From: an uncultured Clostridia bacterium | Lineage (GTDB): Bacteria; Bacillota; Clostridia; TANB77; CAG-508 | Assembly: GCA_948664205.1 (NCBI GenBank) | Contig: CAPNDH010000001.1 | Span: 1 to 64,000 of the forward strand | Direction: 5' to 3' | Length of the DNA: 64,000 bases | Shown: in pieces, positions 45,846 through 54,502 of the stretch | How the letters are laid out: the number at the start of each line of letters is the position of its first letter | How positions within the stretch are numbered: position 1 is the first letter of the stretch | Notes under the pieces: model-generated | What the model was told of the DNA's origin: nothing | The model's input: only the letters and a program-made list of their open reading frames with translations | The model's database searches: none | Program-made: the position numbers and the translations under genes

Positions 45846-48212
45846 TTATTCTTCATTTTTCTTCTTTTTCTCTTTAATAAAGAACATTGTAGTTAAACTA
45901 ATTAAACCAATTATTGTCAAAATACTTCCCTCTTTCATTTTTGGTGTAGTATATCTAAGTTCAATTTCATGTTCTCCTTCTGGTACAACAATTCCAACAA
46001 ATCCGTAATCTACTTTATAAGTATCTACCAAATTATTATCAATATATGCATTCCATCCTTCTTCTTTCGGAATTGATATCATCAATAAGCCACTACCATT
46101 AGCAGATACATTCCCTGATATTTTTGTTTGACTTATTAAGTTGAATTCACTTACTTTTGCAATTGATTTCTCATCAATATCTAAATTTTCATTAACAATA
46201 GCATAATCATATAATTTTTTAGTTTTTTCTTCTTGAGTTAATCCAATATATTCATCTTCACTTATAGTTTTGTTATACCACTTAGCAACAGAATTAGTAG
46301 CAGTGTTTCTATAAATATATATTTCACCAATTTTATTTATTTGTTCTATTCCTTTTTCATTAATAATTTCCTTAGACAATATATATTTAGAGTTTGTTAG
46401 ATATAGCGCTTGTAAATCAGAGTCGTCTTTAAGTGAGAAGATTTTATAATGACTTGCTGCATATGCATTAGGATAAATATTTTTATAAAATGCATCTGCA
46501 TCTGGATTAATAGTACTATTATACCAAACAACTGATGAATTTTGTTCTATAAACGAATCTCCTAAATACGAAAAATTAGTATATGTCTTTTCTATTCTAT
46601 AAAATGATTTATCATTTTCTTTTATAAAATTGATTGCCTTTCCTGTATCATCTGTCTGGTTAAATTTATTATCCCATGTAAGTGTATAATAATCTGATGA
46701 TATTGTTTTCCTGTTATTAGTTGTAACATAATGATCATAACATGTATTTAACAAAATAATAATCAAAAAAGAATACATAAAAATTTTTGAATATTTATTT
46801 CTTTTATTAATAAAAAATAAAGCTACAAAACCAATTATTAACAAAAATAATATTCTATATATCATAGGTTGATTTGTATCTGGTAATCTTATAACAGAGC
46901 AATAGAAGCTTGCTAAGCTTAGTATTAAGCTTAATATTAACCCTAACATATTTATTCTATTTTTTCTTATTACATTTTCCCAAACAATACCAACTATTAA
47001 AGCTAAAAATGGTATTATTGCATATGTATATCTATATTCTGGCTCTACAAATGCATTTAATATTAACCCTGGCACTCCATTAAATATAAAAAAGTATAAT
47101 GCAATTATTTTTAATGTAAAAAATATATAATCTTTTTTCGTATTTGCTTTCTTAAAATCATATATAATCCATTGTATTAGGAAAAAGAATATAAATATTG
47201 TACAAAATAATTCTGGCAAGCCATAATACACACCTTGTTGTGTGAACATATATTTATTCAAATTATTAGACATTAACCTGCTAATTCTCATATTTATATA
47301 TTCAAAATTAAAAGAATTTGTAAATGCATTACATATTTTTAAAAATATACTCTCTCCTGCACTAGATAATCTAGATGAAGTTGTTACTACATGATAAGCA
47401 GCAGGAACAAATATTATTCCTGATAACAATATTCCTGTAACAACCCCATAAATACATTTTCCCCAATTTTTACACAATTCTTTTATTTCTACTTTTTTGG
47501 TTATATAAAAATATCTAAAAATAAAATATAATGCACTAATTAGTAAAATCATATAGCCTACATAGTAACTATATATTAATAAAAGAGCTGTACTTAATGC
47601 TAGATATATTATACTTTTTTTGTTTTTGTTTGCTAAAAAATATTCAATCGCACACAACATTATCATCATATAAAAGCAAGAAGTACCTAAAAAGAAATGT
47701 TGTCCCCATAAGAAAATATATCCATTCATAGCACTTAAATAAGACGCTAAACAAATTGATAATTTATCTTTCAAAAAGTATGACATAAATTTTCTGCTTA
47801 ATATATATATTGCTATTATTTTAAATATCTGCATCCACACTAGTAAATATGCAACCTTATCTACTCCTGATATAATTCCTGCCAATACTAGCAAAATAGC
47901 AAAAATATCAAATGTCCATGTAGTTGAATTAAAAATACTAGTTCCTAATCCATAATTAAAATTCCATACAGAAAAAGTTCCTTTTTTAAGTCCTAATACT
48001 TCATTCACGTAGTATGGATAATATTGGTCTAATGTATCTGAACCTGCATCACGATACATATAATATAATTTTCCTATTATAAAACTTTTAAATATAAGTA
48101 GTAACGAAGCAATTAAAACAATTGCAAAAAATAATTCAATTATTATATTTTTATTATCCTTTATATATTGTAAAAATTTTGTTTTTTTATTATTCTTCAT
48201 TTTTTCTCCCAT
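45846..48212 (-). CDS. YfhO-family multi-pass membrane protein
   Basis: 788 residues with about 12-14 membrane segments (45-700), early loop YYPYYVNEVLGLKKGTFSVWNF and GLGTSIFNSTTW, and a C-terminal extracellular domain with SIPKEEGWNAYIDN and VPEGEHEIELRY. These are signatures of YfhO, a GT-C-like family needed for glycosylation of lipoteichoic acid in some Gram-positives. It lies upstream of the exporter genes and downstream of an acyltransferase gene, so a role in decorating a surface polymer outside the membrane is likely. Confidence 0.85.
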   Translation of the reverse strand: MGEKMKNNKKTKFLQYIKDNKNIIIELFFAIVLIASLLLIFKSFIIGKLYYMYRDAGSDTLDQYYPYYVNEVLGLKKGTFSVWNFNYGLGTSIFNSTTWTFDIFAILLVLAGIISGVDKVAYLLVWMQIFKIIAIYILSRKFMSYFLKDKLSICLASYLSAMNGYIFLWGQHFFLGTSCFYMMIMLCAIEYFLANKNKKSIIYLALSTALLLIYSYYVGYMILLISALYFIFRYFYITKKVEIKELCKNWGKCIYGVVTGILLSGIIFVPAAYHVVTTSSRLSSAGESIFLKICNAFTNSFNFEYINMRISRLMSNNLNKYMFTQQGVYYGLPELFCTIFIFFFLIQWIIYDFKKANTKKDYIFFTLKIIALYFFIFNGVPGLILNAFVEPEYRYTYAIIPFLALIVGIVWENVIRKNRINMLGLILSLILSLASFYCSVIRLPDTNQPMIYRILFLLIIGFVALFFINKRNKYSKIFMYSFLIIILLNTCYDHYVTTNNRKTISSDYYTLTWDNKFNQTDDTGKAINFIKENDKSFYRIEKTYTNFSYLGDSFIEQNSSVVWYNSTINPDADAFYKNIYPNAYAASHYKIFSLKDDSDLQALYLTNSKYILSKEIINEKGIEQINKIGEIYIYRNTATNSVAKWYNKTISEDEYIGLTQEEKTKKLYDYAIVNENLDIDEKSIAKVSEFNLISQTKISGNVSANGSGLLMISIPKEEGWNAYIDNNLVDTYKVDYGFVGIVVPEGEHEIELRYTTPKMKEGSILTIIGLISLTTMFFIKEKKKKNEE

Positions 48213-48214
48213 AA

Positions 48215-49231
48215 TTATTTATTTTTTAGTATCATTAATTTAACTTTTTTATCAATATAATGTATAATAATTGATAAAATAATAGTTATCATTATTGTTA
48301 ATATTGCTTTTATACTAAAACGAATATTATACGTTTCAAGTTTCATAAGTATGATATAGTGAATTAAATATATTTCAAAACTTATACTTCCTAGTTTTTG
48401 TAAAATAGTTGCTTTATTAAAGAAATTATTTAATTTTTCTATATTTTTAATTCCATATAGTATAAATCCCCAACATATAGTCATATATATGTATTTATTT
48501 TACAAGTATTTACTTGGTTCTATATTAAAAAGTATTTTCCTTGATAATGGTGTTACTATTACAATGCCTATAATTGCTAAAATTAACGTTATTATAGGCA
48601 TTATTTCAAACTTTTTATATGTATAGCCTTCTGAACAAGCTATTAACATTCCTATTAAAAATACAGGCATATACCAATATAATTTGATTGAATTTTCGAT
48701 ATATTTTGTAAAAGGAAAACATATCGAAAATAAAATTATTAATATAAATATAAAAAATGTAAAAATATAAAGTGTTTTATCTCTATTAAACTTTTTCTTA
48801 ATATAAGAAAATACTACTAAAAATATTGGCGCAATAATATAAAATTTTATAATTACAGGCATATACCAAAAATGTCCATATGCTTCTAATAATAATAAAT
48901 GTTTTATTACACTTTTAAAAGTAATTATGCCTAATATAGCAGATAATATTAATACTACTATATACATTGGATATAATCTTATTATTTTTCTCAAATAATA
49001 TTTAGGAATATCTCTTATTTTAAATTCTTTAGAGCCATCAACTACATAACACTGCAATAATAAATAGCCCGATAAAAGCATGAATAACCAAACACCAATT
49101 TTTCCACATCCTGATGCGTATATTCCGAACTTTGGTGATGTTGAGATTATATGAGCAAATAATACTATTAAGCATGATATTCCTCTTAGTGATTCTATAT
49201 ATAATATTTTAGATTTCTTTATAGATTCCAT
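48215..49231 (-). pseudogene. Acyltransferase family 3 membrane protein, interrupted by an in-frame TAA
   Basis: The first part (49231-48500, 243 residues) starts ILYIESLRGISCLIVLFAHI with the R and H of the acyltransferase 3 family and has about eight membrane segments. It ends NIEPSKYL at TAA 48502-48500. In the same frame five codons later an ATG (48484) opens the rest (89 residues, ICWGFILYGIKN ... SFEIYLIHYIIL), which is the C-terminal two or three helices with the conserved YLIHY motif. Together about 338 residues, a normal size. So a single TAA splits the gene. This is not a CGG-type break. It may be a true nonsense mutation, a readthrough or a sequence error. The intact enzyme would O-acetylate surface glycan. 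Confidence 0.75.
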
Positions 49232-49388
49232 TTATTACTTCTCCTTATTTTACTTTGAATATCTTTTACTTCTTCTCATTTTTTTACTTTTAAACCTTGC
49301 TTATTGTATATTTATTTTGCTTATTTGTCAAGGTTTTGAAGGTTTTATTTATAGCTTAATAATATTTTGGGTTGCTACTAATTTAAAG

Positions 49389-49417
49389 TTGACATATTAT
49401 GTTTTTTATATTAAAAT
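49389..49417 (+). promoter_or_regulatory. Promoter of the HNH gene
   Basis: TTGACA (49389-49394), 17 bases, TAAAAT (49412-49417), about 40 bases before ATG 49458. Confidence 0.72.
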
Positions 49418-49457
49418 ATTTATAACTAATTAATCGTTTTTGAAAGGAGTTGTTCAA

Positions 49458-50096
49458 ATGAAAATTTCCTTACCAGAAAATTATTCTTATAAAGATATTG
49501 CAGAAGTACAAGATGGTATTTTATGCATCCACAAATTTTATTTTGAAGATTTAATGTATGACTTAACATATGCATTAAAATATTCTTCTAAATGTTATTT
49601 TTGTGGAAAACCTATTTCTCGGGAGAAATCTTCTTTAGATCATTTATATCCTAGAGATTTTGGCGGTCCAACGATTCCTAATAATTTAGCTATTTGTTGT
49701 TCAAAATGCAATAGTGTTAAAACTAATATGACAGAAGAACAATTTCTTTATTTTTCTTCTATTTTAGATGGTGAAAGGCAAAAAGAATTTTATCGGGATA
49801 TTTCACTTCAAAATCATATTTCTATGAAGTGGTATGGACCTATAATTCCGAAAGAATGGATTTCTGAACAGAAAGCAGAAAAAATAACTGTTTATTTCTT
49901 TATGGGAAAAGGTGTTAATGGTAAAACTTATAAAAAAGTTGAAAAAAATTATAAAAAATATGGACGTATTATTAGGCCAATTATTGTAGATAGAAATTTT
50001 AAACTTTTAGGTGGCTTCAATGTTTTATTATTTGCTAAAAATAATTCTATTGATACTATACCTACTATCATTCTTGAAAATGTAGAACTTGATTGA
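49458..50096 (+). CDS. HNH endonuclease domain protein
   Basis: 212 residues from ATG 49458, after GAAAGGAGTTGTT. A frame open to TTG at 49440 exists but contains the ribosome binding site. CYFCGKPISREKSSLDHLYP and GGPTIPNNLAICCSKCNSVKTN form an HNH domain (residues about 47-90) with two CxxC pairs for structural zinc, and the DH in SLDHLYP as metal and catalytic residues. A C-terminal region with GKGVNGKTYKKVEK follows (a ParB/Srx-like 'DGNHR' hint in DRNFKLLGGFN). It may be a defence or mobile-element nuclease. Plus-strand orphan with its own promoter and terminator. Two in-frame CGG codons (49620-49622 and 49794-49796) lie in and after the HNH domain; reading them as +1 shifts would destroy it. 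Confidence 0.8.
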   Translation: MKISLPENYSYKDIAEVQDGILCIHKFYFEDLMYDLTYALKYSSKCYFCGKPISREKSSLDHLYPRDFGGPTIPNNLAICCSKCNSVKTNMTEEQFLYFSSILDGERQKEFYRDISLQNHISMKWYGPIIPKEWISEQKAEKITVYFFMGKGVNGKTYKKVEKNYKKYGRIIRPIIVDRNFKLLGGFNVLLFAKNNSIDTIPTIILENVELD

Positions 50097-50119
50097 AATA
50101 AGTAAAAGTGGCTTTGCTA

Positions 50120-50147
50120 CTTAGACGGCTAATAACTCGCCCCTACG
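50120..50147. repeat. Partial palindromic repeat, family A
   Basis: TTAGACGGCTAATAACTCGCCCCTACG, the right part of the GCCCCTAC-type repeat. Confidence 0.55.
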
Positions 50148-50169
50148 ACTTAAAATTGATTTTTTCTAT

Positions 50170-50212
50170 AAAATAAGAAAAGAAGAGGACAATCTCCTCT
50201 TTTCTTATTTTA
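50170..50212. terminator. Convergent terminator between the HNH gene and deoB
   Basis: AAAATAAGAAAAGAAGAGGA / TCTCCTCTTTTCTTATTTT, a stem of about 18 base pairs with T runs on both strands. It overlaps the deoB stop codon. Confidence 0.82.
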
Positions 50213-51383
50213 ATATTTCTTTTCTAAAACTTTCCCCATTTTCTAATTTTTCTAATCCTAGTATATCTAAAACAGTAGCTGATATATCTGCATATGTTTT
50301 TCTTGTTCCTATGTTTACATTTTCTTTTATTTCTTTCCCATATATTAAAACTGGTATATATTCTCTTGAATGGTCTGTGCTTGGCGTTGTTGGGTCATTT
50401 CCATGGTCTGCTGTTATTATTAGCATATCTGTTTCTTTCATATTTTCTACTATTTCTGGTAGTTTACTATCAAAATATTCTAATGCCTTGCTATATCCCT
50501 CTACATTATTTCTGTGACCATATAACATGTCAAAGTCTACTAAATTTGTGAAGATTAAACCTTGAGTATCTTTTTTAATTTCGTTTATTGTTTTTTCTAT
50601 TCCATCTTCATTTCCTTTTGTATGATAATTTTTAGTTATCCCTCTCATTGTAAATAAGTCTTCTATTTTTCCTATTGATATTACATCTTTCCCTGATTTA
50701 TATATAACATCTAACATTGTTTTTCCAAAGGTATTACTTTCAAAATCTTTTCTATTATATGTTCTAGTAAAATTCTCACTTGCAGTTCCTATAAATGGCC
50801 TTGCTATTACTGTTCCTACATTATATTCTGGTTTATCTAATATTTCTCTTGCTATTTTGCACATTTCATATAATTTTTCTACTGGTATTACTTCTTCATG
50901 GGCTGCTATTTGGAATACACTATCTGCTGATGTATATATTATTGGCTTTTTAGTTTTTATATGTTCTTCTCCAAAACGTTTTAGTATTTCTGTTCCTGAA
51001 CCTACTTCATTACATAGTATACCTTCTATTCCTGTTTTTTCTATAAATTCTTGTATCATTTCTTTTGGAAATGCGTTTGGATATGTTGTAAAACCAGGGT
51101 TTGTTATATGACCTGCTATTTCCCAATGCCCTACTGGGCTATTTTTTCCTACTGATTTTTCTGTAAGCTTTCCAAATGCTCCAATTGGAGCTTCTTCTTT
51201 TTCTGATATTCCAATATTATCAATATTATAAAGTCCCATTTTTTTCATATTAGGTAAATTAGGTTTGCAGTTTTCGTATATTCCCTTTAAGGTATTGCTT
51301 CCAACATCACCGTAAACGTCTGCATCTGGAAGTTCTCCTACACCAAATCCATCTAAAACAATTATTATTGCTCTGTTTATCAT
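50205..51383 (-). CDS. deoB: Phosphopentomutase
   Basis: 392 residues. Alkaline-phosphatase-superfamily signatures: IIIVLDGFGVGELPDA at the start with metal-binding Asp, SPVGHWEIAGH, YTSADSVFQIAAHEE, TNLVDFDMLYGHRNN, and ITADHGNDPTTPSTDHSREYIP. It interconverts ribose- or deoxyribose-1-phosphate and the 5-phosphates in nucleoside salvage. No other deo genes lie beside it. Flanked by repeats on the upstream side. AAAGGAGAACAGAC precedes ATG 51383. Confidence 0.96.
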   Translation of the reverse strand: MINRAIIIVLDGFGVGELPDADVYGDVGSNTLKGIYENCKPNLPNMKKMGLYNIDNIGISEKEEAPIGAFGKLTEKSVGKNSPVGHWEIAGHITNPGFTTYPNAFPKEMIQEFIEKTGIEGILCNEVGSGTEILKRFGEEHIKTKKPIIYTSADSVFQIAAHEEVIPVEKLYEMCKIAREILDKPEYNVGTVIARPFIGTASENFTRTYNRKDFESNTFGKTMLDVIYKSGKDVISIGKIEDLFTMRGITKNYHTKGNEDGIEKTINEIKKDTQGLIFTNLVDFDMLYGHRNNVEGYSKALEYFDSKLPEIVENMKETDMLIITADHGNDPTTPSTDHSREYIPVLIYGKEIKENVNIGTRKTYADISATVLDILGLEKLENGESFRKEILK

Positions 51384-51399
51384 TGTCTGTTCTCCTTTC

Positions 51400-51477
51400 T
51401 TTGGAAGTTAGAAGTTGTAGGTTGGAATTATTGGGTAGTTTCTTCGAAGAGCGGACGTGCAATGCACGCCCCTACAA
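51400..51477. repeat. Heptamer repeats plus palindromic element upstream of deoB
   Basis: GGAAGTTAGAAGTTGTAGGTTGG heptamer-type units (shown in part) followed by a family A element (51437-51477) with TTTCTTCGAAGAGCGGACG and GTGCAATGCACG palindrome, ending GCCCCTACA. Confidence 0.8.
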
Positions 51478-51482
51478 TTTTT

Positions 51483-53783
51483 CTAACTTTCAATTTTCTT
51501 CTTATACATTTTAAATTCTAAGTTGTATTCATATATATGTATTAGTTTAATTTCGTTTGTGAATTCATCTGTTAAAACATTTATATTAAAGTCTTTTCTT
51601 GCAACTAATTTCATATCAAATTTATTCAAATCAATTAATACTTTTGTACTTATATCCATACCTAATGGAAGTGTTTTGTTTAAATTGTCATAGTACATTA
51701 TATTTGAATAAAATATAACTGGCATGTTTTCTTTTATATTTATTTTGTATATATTTGTTTCCGCTTCATTTGTACTTTTTAACAATTCCTCTTTAGGATT
51801 TATATTCATTATATTTAAAGCTTTCTCGTTTAGTTCTTCACTACTTGCCATATATATGTGCATATCATATGGAGATAGTACCTTTCCATATGCTTCATTT
51901 AATAAATTTTTATAATTATTTATATTATCTTTGTACTCTTCTAAAGTAGTTTCTAGATTTATACTTAATATTTTATATTTATCTTTTTCTATTTCTCTAT
52001 GTTTGTTATTATTAAGAACTTTTATTTTAGTTTTATCTTGTGCAACATTTCCAAATATATCAAAATCCTTTTGGGTAATTTCATCTATATTTTCTATATA
52101 TTCTTCCTTAAGTTTCTCTAATTTCTTTTGAATTTTGTTTTCTTCTCTTTTTAGTATCTTCTCTTTACTTAATATATTAAAAGCATTTAAGTCATTTAAG
52201 CAAGCAAATACTGCGTCACATTCATTTTTTGAGAAAGATTCTCTTTGTTTCGAATCTATATGCTTTCCAAAGTCTTCTAAGTCTTCTTTATAATTAAATA
52301 CTTTTTTTAGTTTTCCTTTATTTTGATTTTCGTTTTCTTCTGCCTCTGTAAGCATATTTACTTCATCTTTATTAGTAAATTTCCAGAAGTCAAAAATACT
52401 TTTTTTATGACTTTCTATTTCATTTATATATAAAGTTGCATTTTGTATTTTCTTTTCTAAATTTTGCTTTTTATTTTCTAGTGCTTTTATATCCATTTCT
52501 GAATTCTTGTTTTTTGTTTGTTCTGCTTTTAGTATTTCACATACTTTTAGTAAATCTTCTATTGTATAAAAATCTTTCTTTTCTATTGTTTCTAGTTTAG
52601 TTATTTCTATACTATTCTTTTCTTTACCCTCTTGAAGTTCTTCTTTCTTTATTTTTTTACCTTTTCCAAAAAAGTATTTTACTCTACCAAAAAATGTTTT
52701 TTTACATTCTAAAAACTGTGTAATTTGCTTTTCTTTTGATAAATATTCTTCATTATGTTTTTTTACTGTTTCTTTTAAAAGCTCTAAATTTTCTGCAAGC
52801 ATTATATTTTTTTCATATAATTCGTTTGTCTTTTCTTGTTTTACTTCTACTTCTTTTCGTATGAACTCTGACAAATTTTCATATGTTATTTTTTGCATAT
52901 TATAGCAAAAATCTAAGCTTCCTTCTTCATTTATTAAAGTTTTAAATTTATATTCGTATTCATCATTTGACTCAAGTATAAAAAGTGCTTTTATTAATTT
53001 GAAGACTTTCCCAGTTTCTTCTTTATCTTTTAAAGTTATTTTATATATACTTCTTACTCCATCAAATACTGTTGTTGTTCCTAATATTTCAAGCGATGCT
53101 TCATTATTTGTATTGTATACTTCATATATATTTGGCCACTCTTTTGTAAATAACCATAAATAATTTTCTAGGTCTGATATTTCAGATTTTTTTAGTAATT
53201 TATTTGAGTATTCCATATGACTTATTGGAACATATATTAATTCTTTTTTTCTTGATCTTTGTGCTTCAATTTTTCTTTTTATTAAGTAGAATAAACATTC
53301 TGCATTGTTTTCATTGCTAGAATATAACATGAAATATTTATCTTCTACATCTGAATAATATATTTGCCAAATGTAATTATTTTTATATTTTATTTCATAT
53401 GGTATTTGTTTATTTAATTCGTTTTGTTCTTCTTCTATGTCTTTAATTTTATCTATATTTAGATTATTTAGCATTTTTAAAAATGTTGTATATTCTTCTA
53501 AATTTTCCTCACTATTTAACTGCATATAATATGAAATAGGTTTTGCCATCTTTAATTTTTCATTTAAGTTTTCTAACCTATCTACTGGAGTTATATATAT
53601 TTCTATGTCTTTTATATCTACATATTTATATACTTTGTAATTATTATCTTCGTATGTTTTTAATGGTCTATATTTTATTCTTTCATTGTTTTCAAAACAT
53701 TTTGGAATTTTTTCTAAGTTTAAGCCTATGTACTTTAGTTTTTCTTCTAACTCCTTACTATCTTCTTTAGTATTTTTTTGCAC
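51483..53783 (-). CDS. Large coiled-coil protein of unknown function
   Basis: 766 residues. The first 300 residues are mixed alpha/beta and acidic; from about 315 to 660 there are long coiled-coil segments rich in K, E, N and Q (for example LELLKETVKKHNEEYLSKEK, and KKQNLEKKIQNATLYINEIE, each shown in part). The last 100 residues return to beta-rich sequence (NMPVIFYSNIMYYDN). There is no signal peptide or membrane segment and no P-loop. I do not recognise a named family. Its own spacer with terminator lies upstream of the next minus-strand gene. It could be a structural or SMC-like accessory protein without an ATPase head. Confidence 0.55.
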   Translation of the reverse strand: MQKNTKEDSKELEEKLKYIGLNLEKIPKCFENNERIKYRPLKTYEDNNYKVYKYVDIKDIEIYITPVDRLENLNEKLKMAKPISYYMQLNSEENLEEYTTFLKMLNNLNIDKIKDIEEEQNELNKQIPYEIKYKNNYIWQIYYSDVEDKYFMLYSSNENNAECLFYLIKRKIEAQRSRKKELIYVPISHMEYSNKLLKKSEISDLENYLWLFTKEWPNIYEVYNTNNEASLEILGTTTVFDGVRSIYKITLKDKEETGKVFKLIKALFILESNDEYEYKFKTLINEEGSLDFCYNMQKITYENLSEFIRKEVEVKQEKTNELYEKNIMLAENLELLKETVKKHNEEYLSKEKQITQFLECKKTFFGRVKYFFGKGKKIKKEELQEGKEKNSIEITKLETIEKKDFYTIEDLLKVCEILKAEQTKNKNSEMDIKALENKKQNLEKKIQNATLYINEIESHKKSIFDFWKFTNKDEVNMLTEAEENENQNKGKLKKVFNYKEDLEDFGKHIDSKQRESFSKNECDAVFACLNDLNAFNILSKEKILKREENKIQKKLEKLKEEYIENIDEITQKDFDIFGNVAQDKTKIKVLNNNKHREIEKDKYKILSINLETTLEEYKDNINNYKNLLNEAYGKVLSPYDMHIYMASSEELNEKALNIMNINPKEELLKSTNEAETNIYKINIKENMPVIFYSNIMYYDNLNKTLPLGMDISTKVLIDLNKFDMKLVARKDFNINVLTDEFTNEIKLIHIYEYNLEFKMYKKKIES

Positions 53784-53903
53784 CTTTTTTCCTCCTATTG
53801 TTTTTTCTATATTCTAGAAAATTTGTATTTTCGTATTATTAATTCTATTTTTTTAAAGTATATCACATATGTTTTTTTTGAGCAATTGTTTATAAAAAAA
53901 TTT

Positions 53904-53932
53904 TAAAGGGTAAGAATTAATCTTACCCTTTT
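53904..53932 (-). terminator. Terminator after the 161-residue membrane protein gene
   Basis: AAAGGGTAAGA / TCTTACCCTTT stem with T run on the minus strand. Confidence 0.78.
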
Positions 53933-53939
53933 GCAATAT

Positions 53940-54425
53940 TTAGTTTTTTACAATTTCGTAGCAATCCATAAAACGTCCAAGTAAATATGTATCATATTCG
54001 ATATATCTAGAATCTCCTACATACTTTATATCTACCTGTACTGCTTCCTTCTTCCCTAATTGTACTAATTTAGCATAAAATGCCACATTTCTTTTATTTT
54101 GCAAATCATCTAAAAATTTTTCTGAAAATTGTGTACAATCCTTAGGAATCACCTTAGCATATTTACTTTTTGAAAGTTCCCTCTTACATACTCTCTCATT
54201 ATATTTTCTTGTTTCCAGTTTGATGTATTCTTTATATATAAATATGCTAATTATAATATATAGCGTAAAATATACTATTGTAGAAATAATTGGAATAATA
54301 CCATTATATGCTATGGCAATCATGGTATTTACATATAAAAATGCCAATCCTATTACTATTTCTGCTATCATTGTTTTTGTCTTAGCAATTTCTTCTACAT
54401 TTTTATTTTTTCTCCGTTTTGCCAT
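53940..54425 (-). CDS. Small membrane protein, 161 residues
   Basis: ATG at 54425 is preceded by AAAGGAG with eight-base spacing; the frame is open to 54443 but that ATG lies before the ribosome binding site. Basic start (MAKRRKNK), then two membrane segments (about residues 20-40 and 43-65), and a soluble C-terminal half with CTQFSEKFLDDLQNKRNVAFY. Family unknown. The fourth codon is CGG (54416-54414), in frame; a +1 shift there would end translation after six more codons. Confidence 0.6.
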   Translation of the reverse strand: MAKRRKNKNVEEIAKTKTMIAEIVIGLAFLYVNTMIAIAYNGIIPIISTIVYFTLYIIISIFIYKEYIKLETRKYNERVCKRELSKSKYAKVIPKDCTQFSEKFLDDLQNKRNVAFYAKLVQLGKKEAVQVDIKYVGDSRYIEYDTYLLGRFMDCYEIVKN

Positions 54426-54502
54426 TTTGCTTTCTCCTTTCATATTGCCAGTTTTCTGAAATTATTGCAATTTCAAGTTTTTTAAAGTTTCCATAATATA
54501 AA

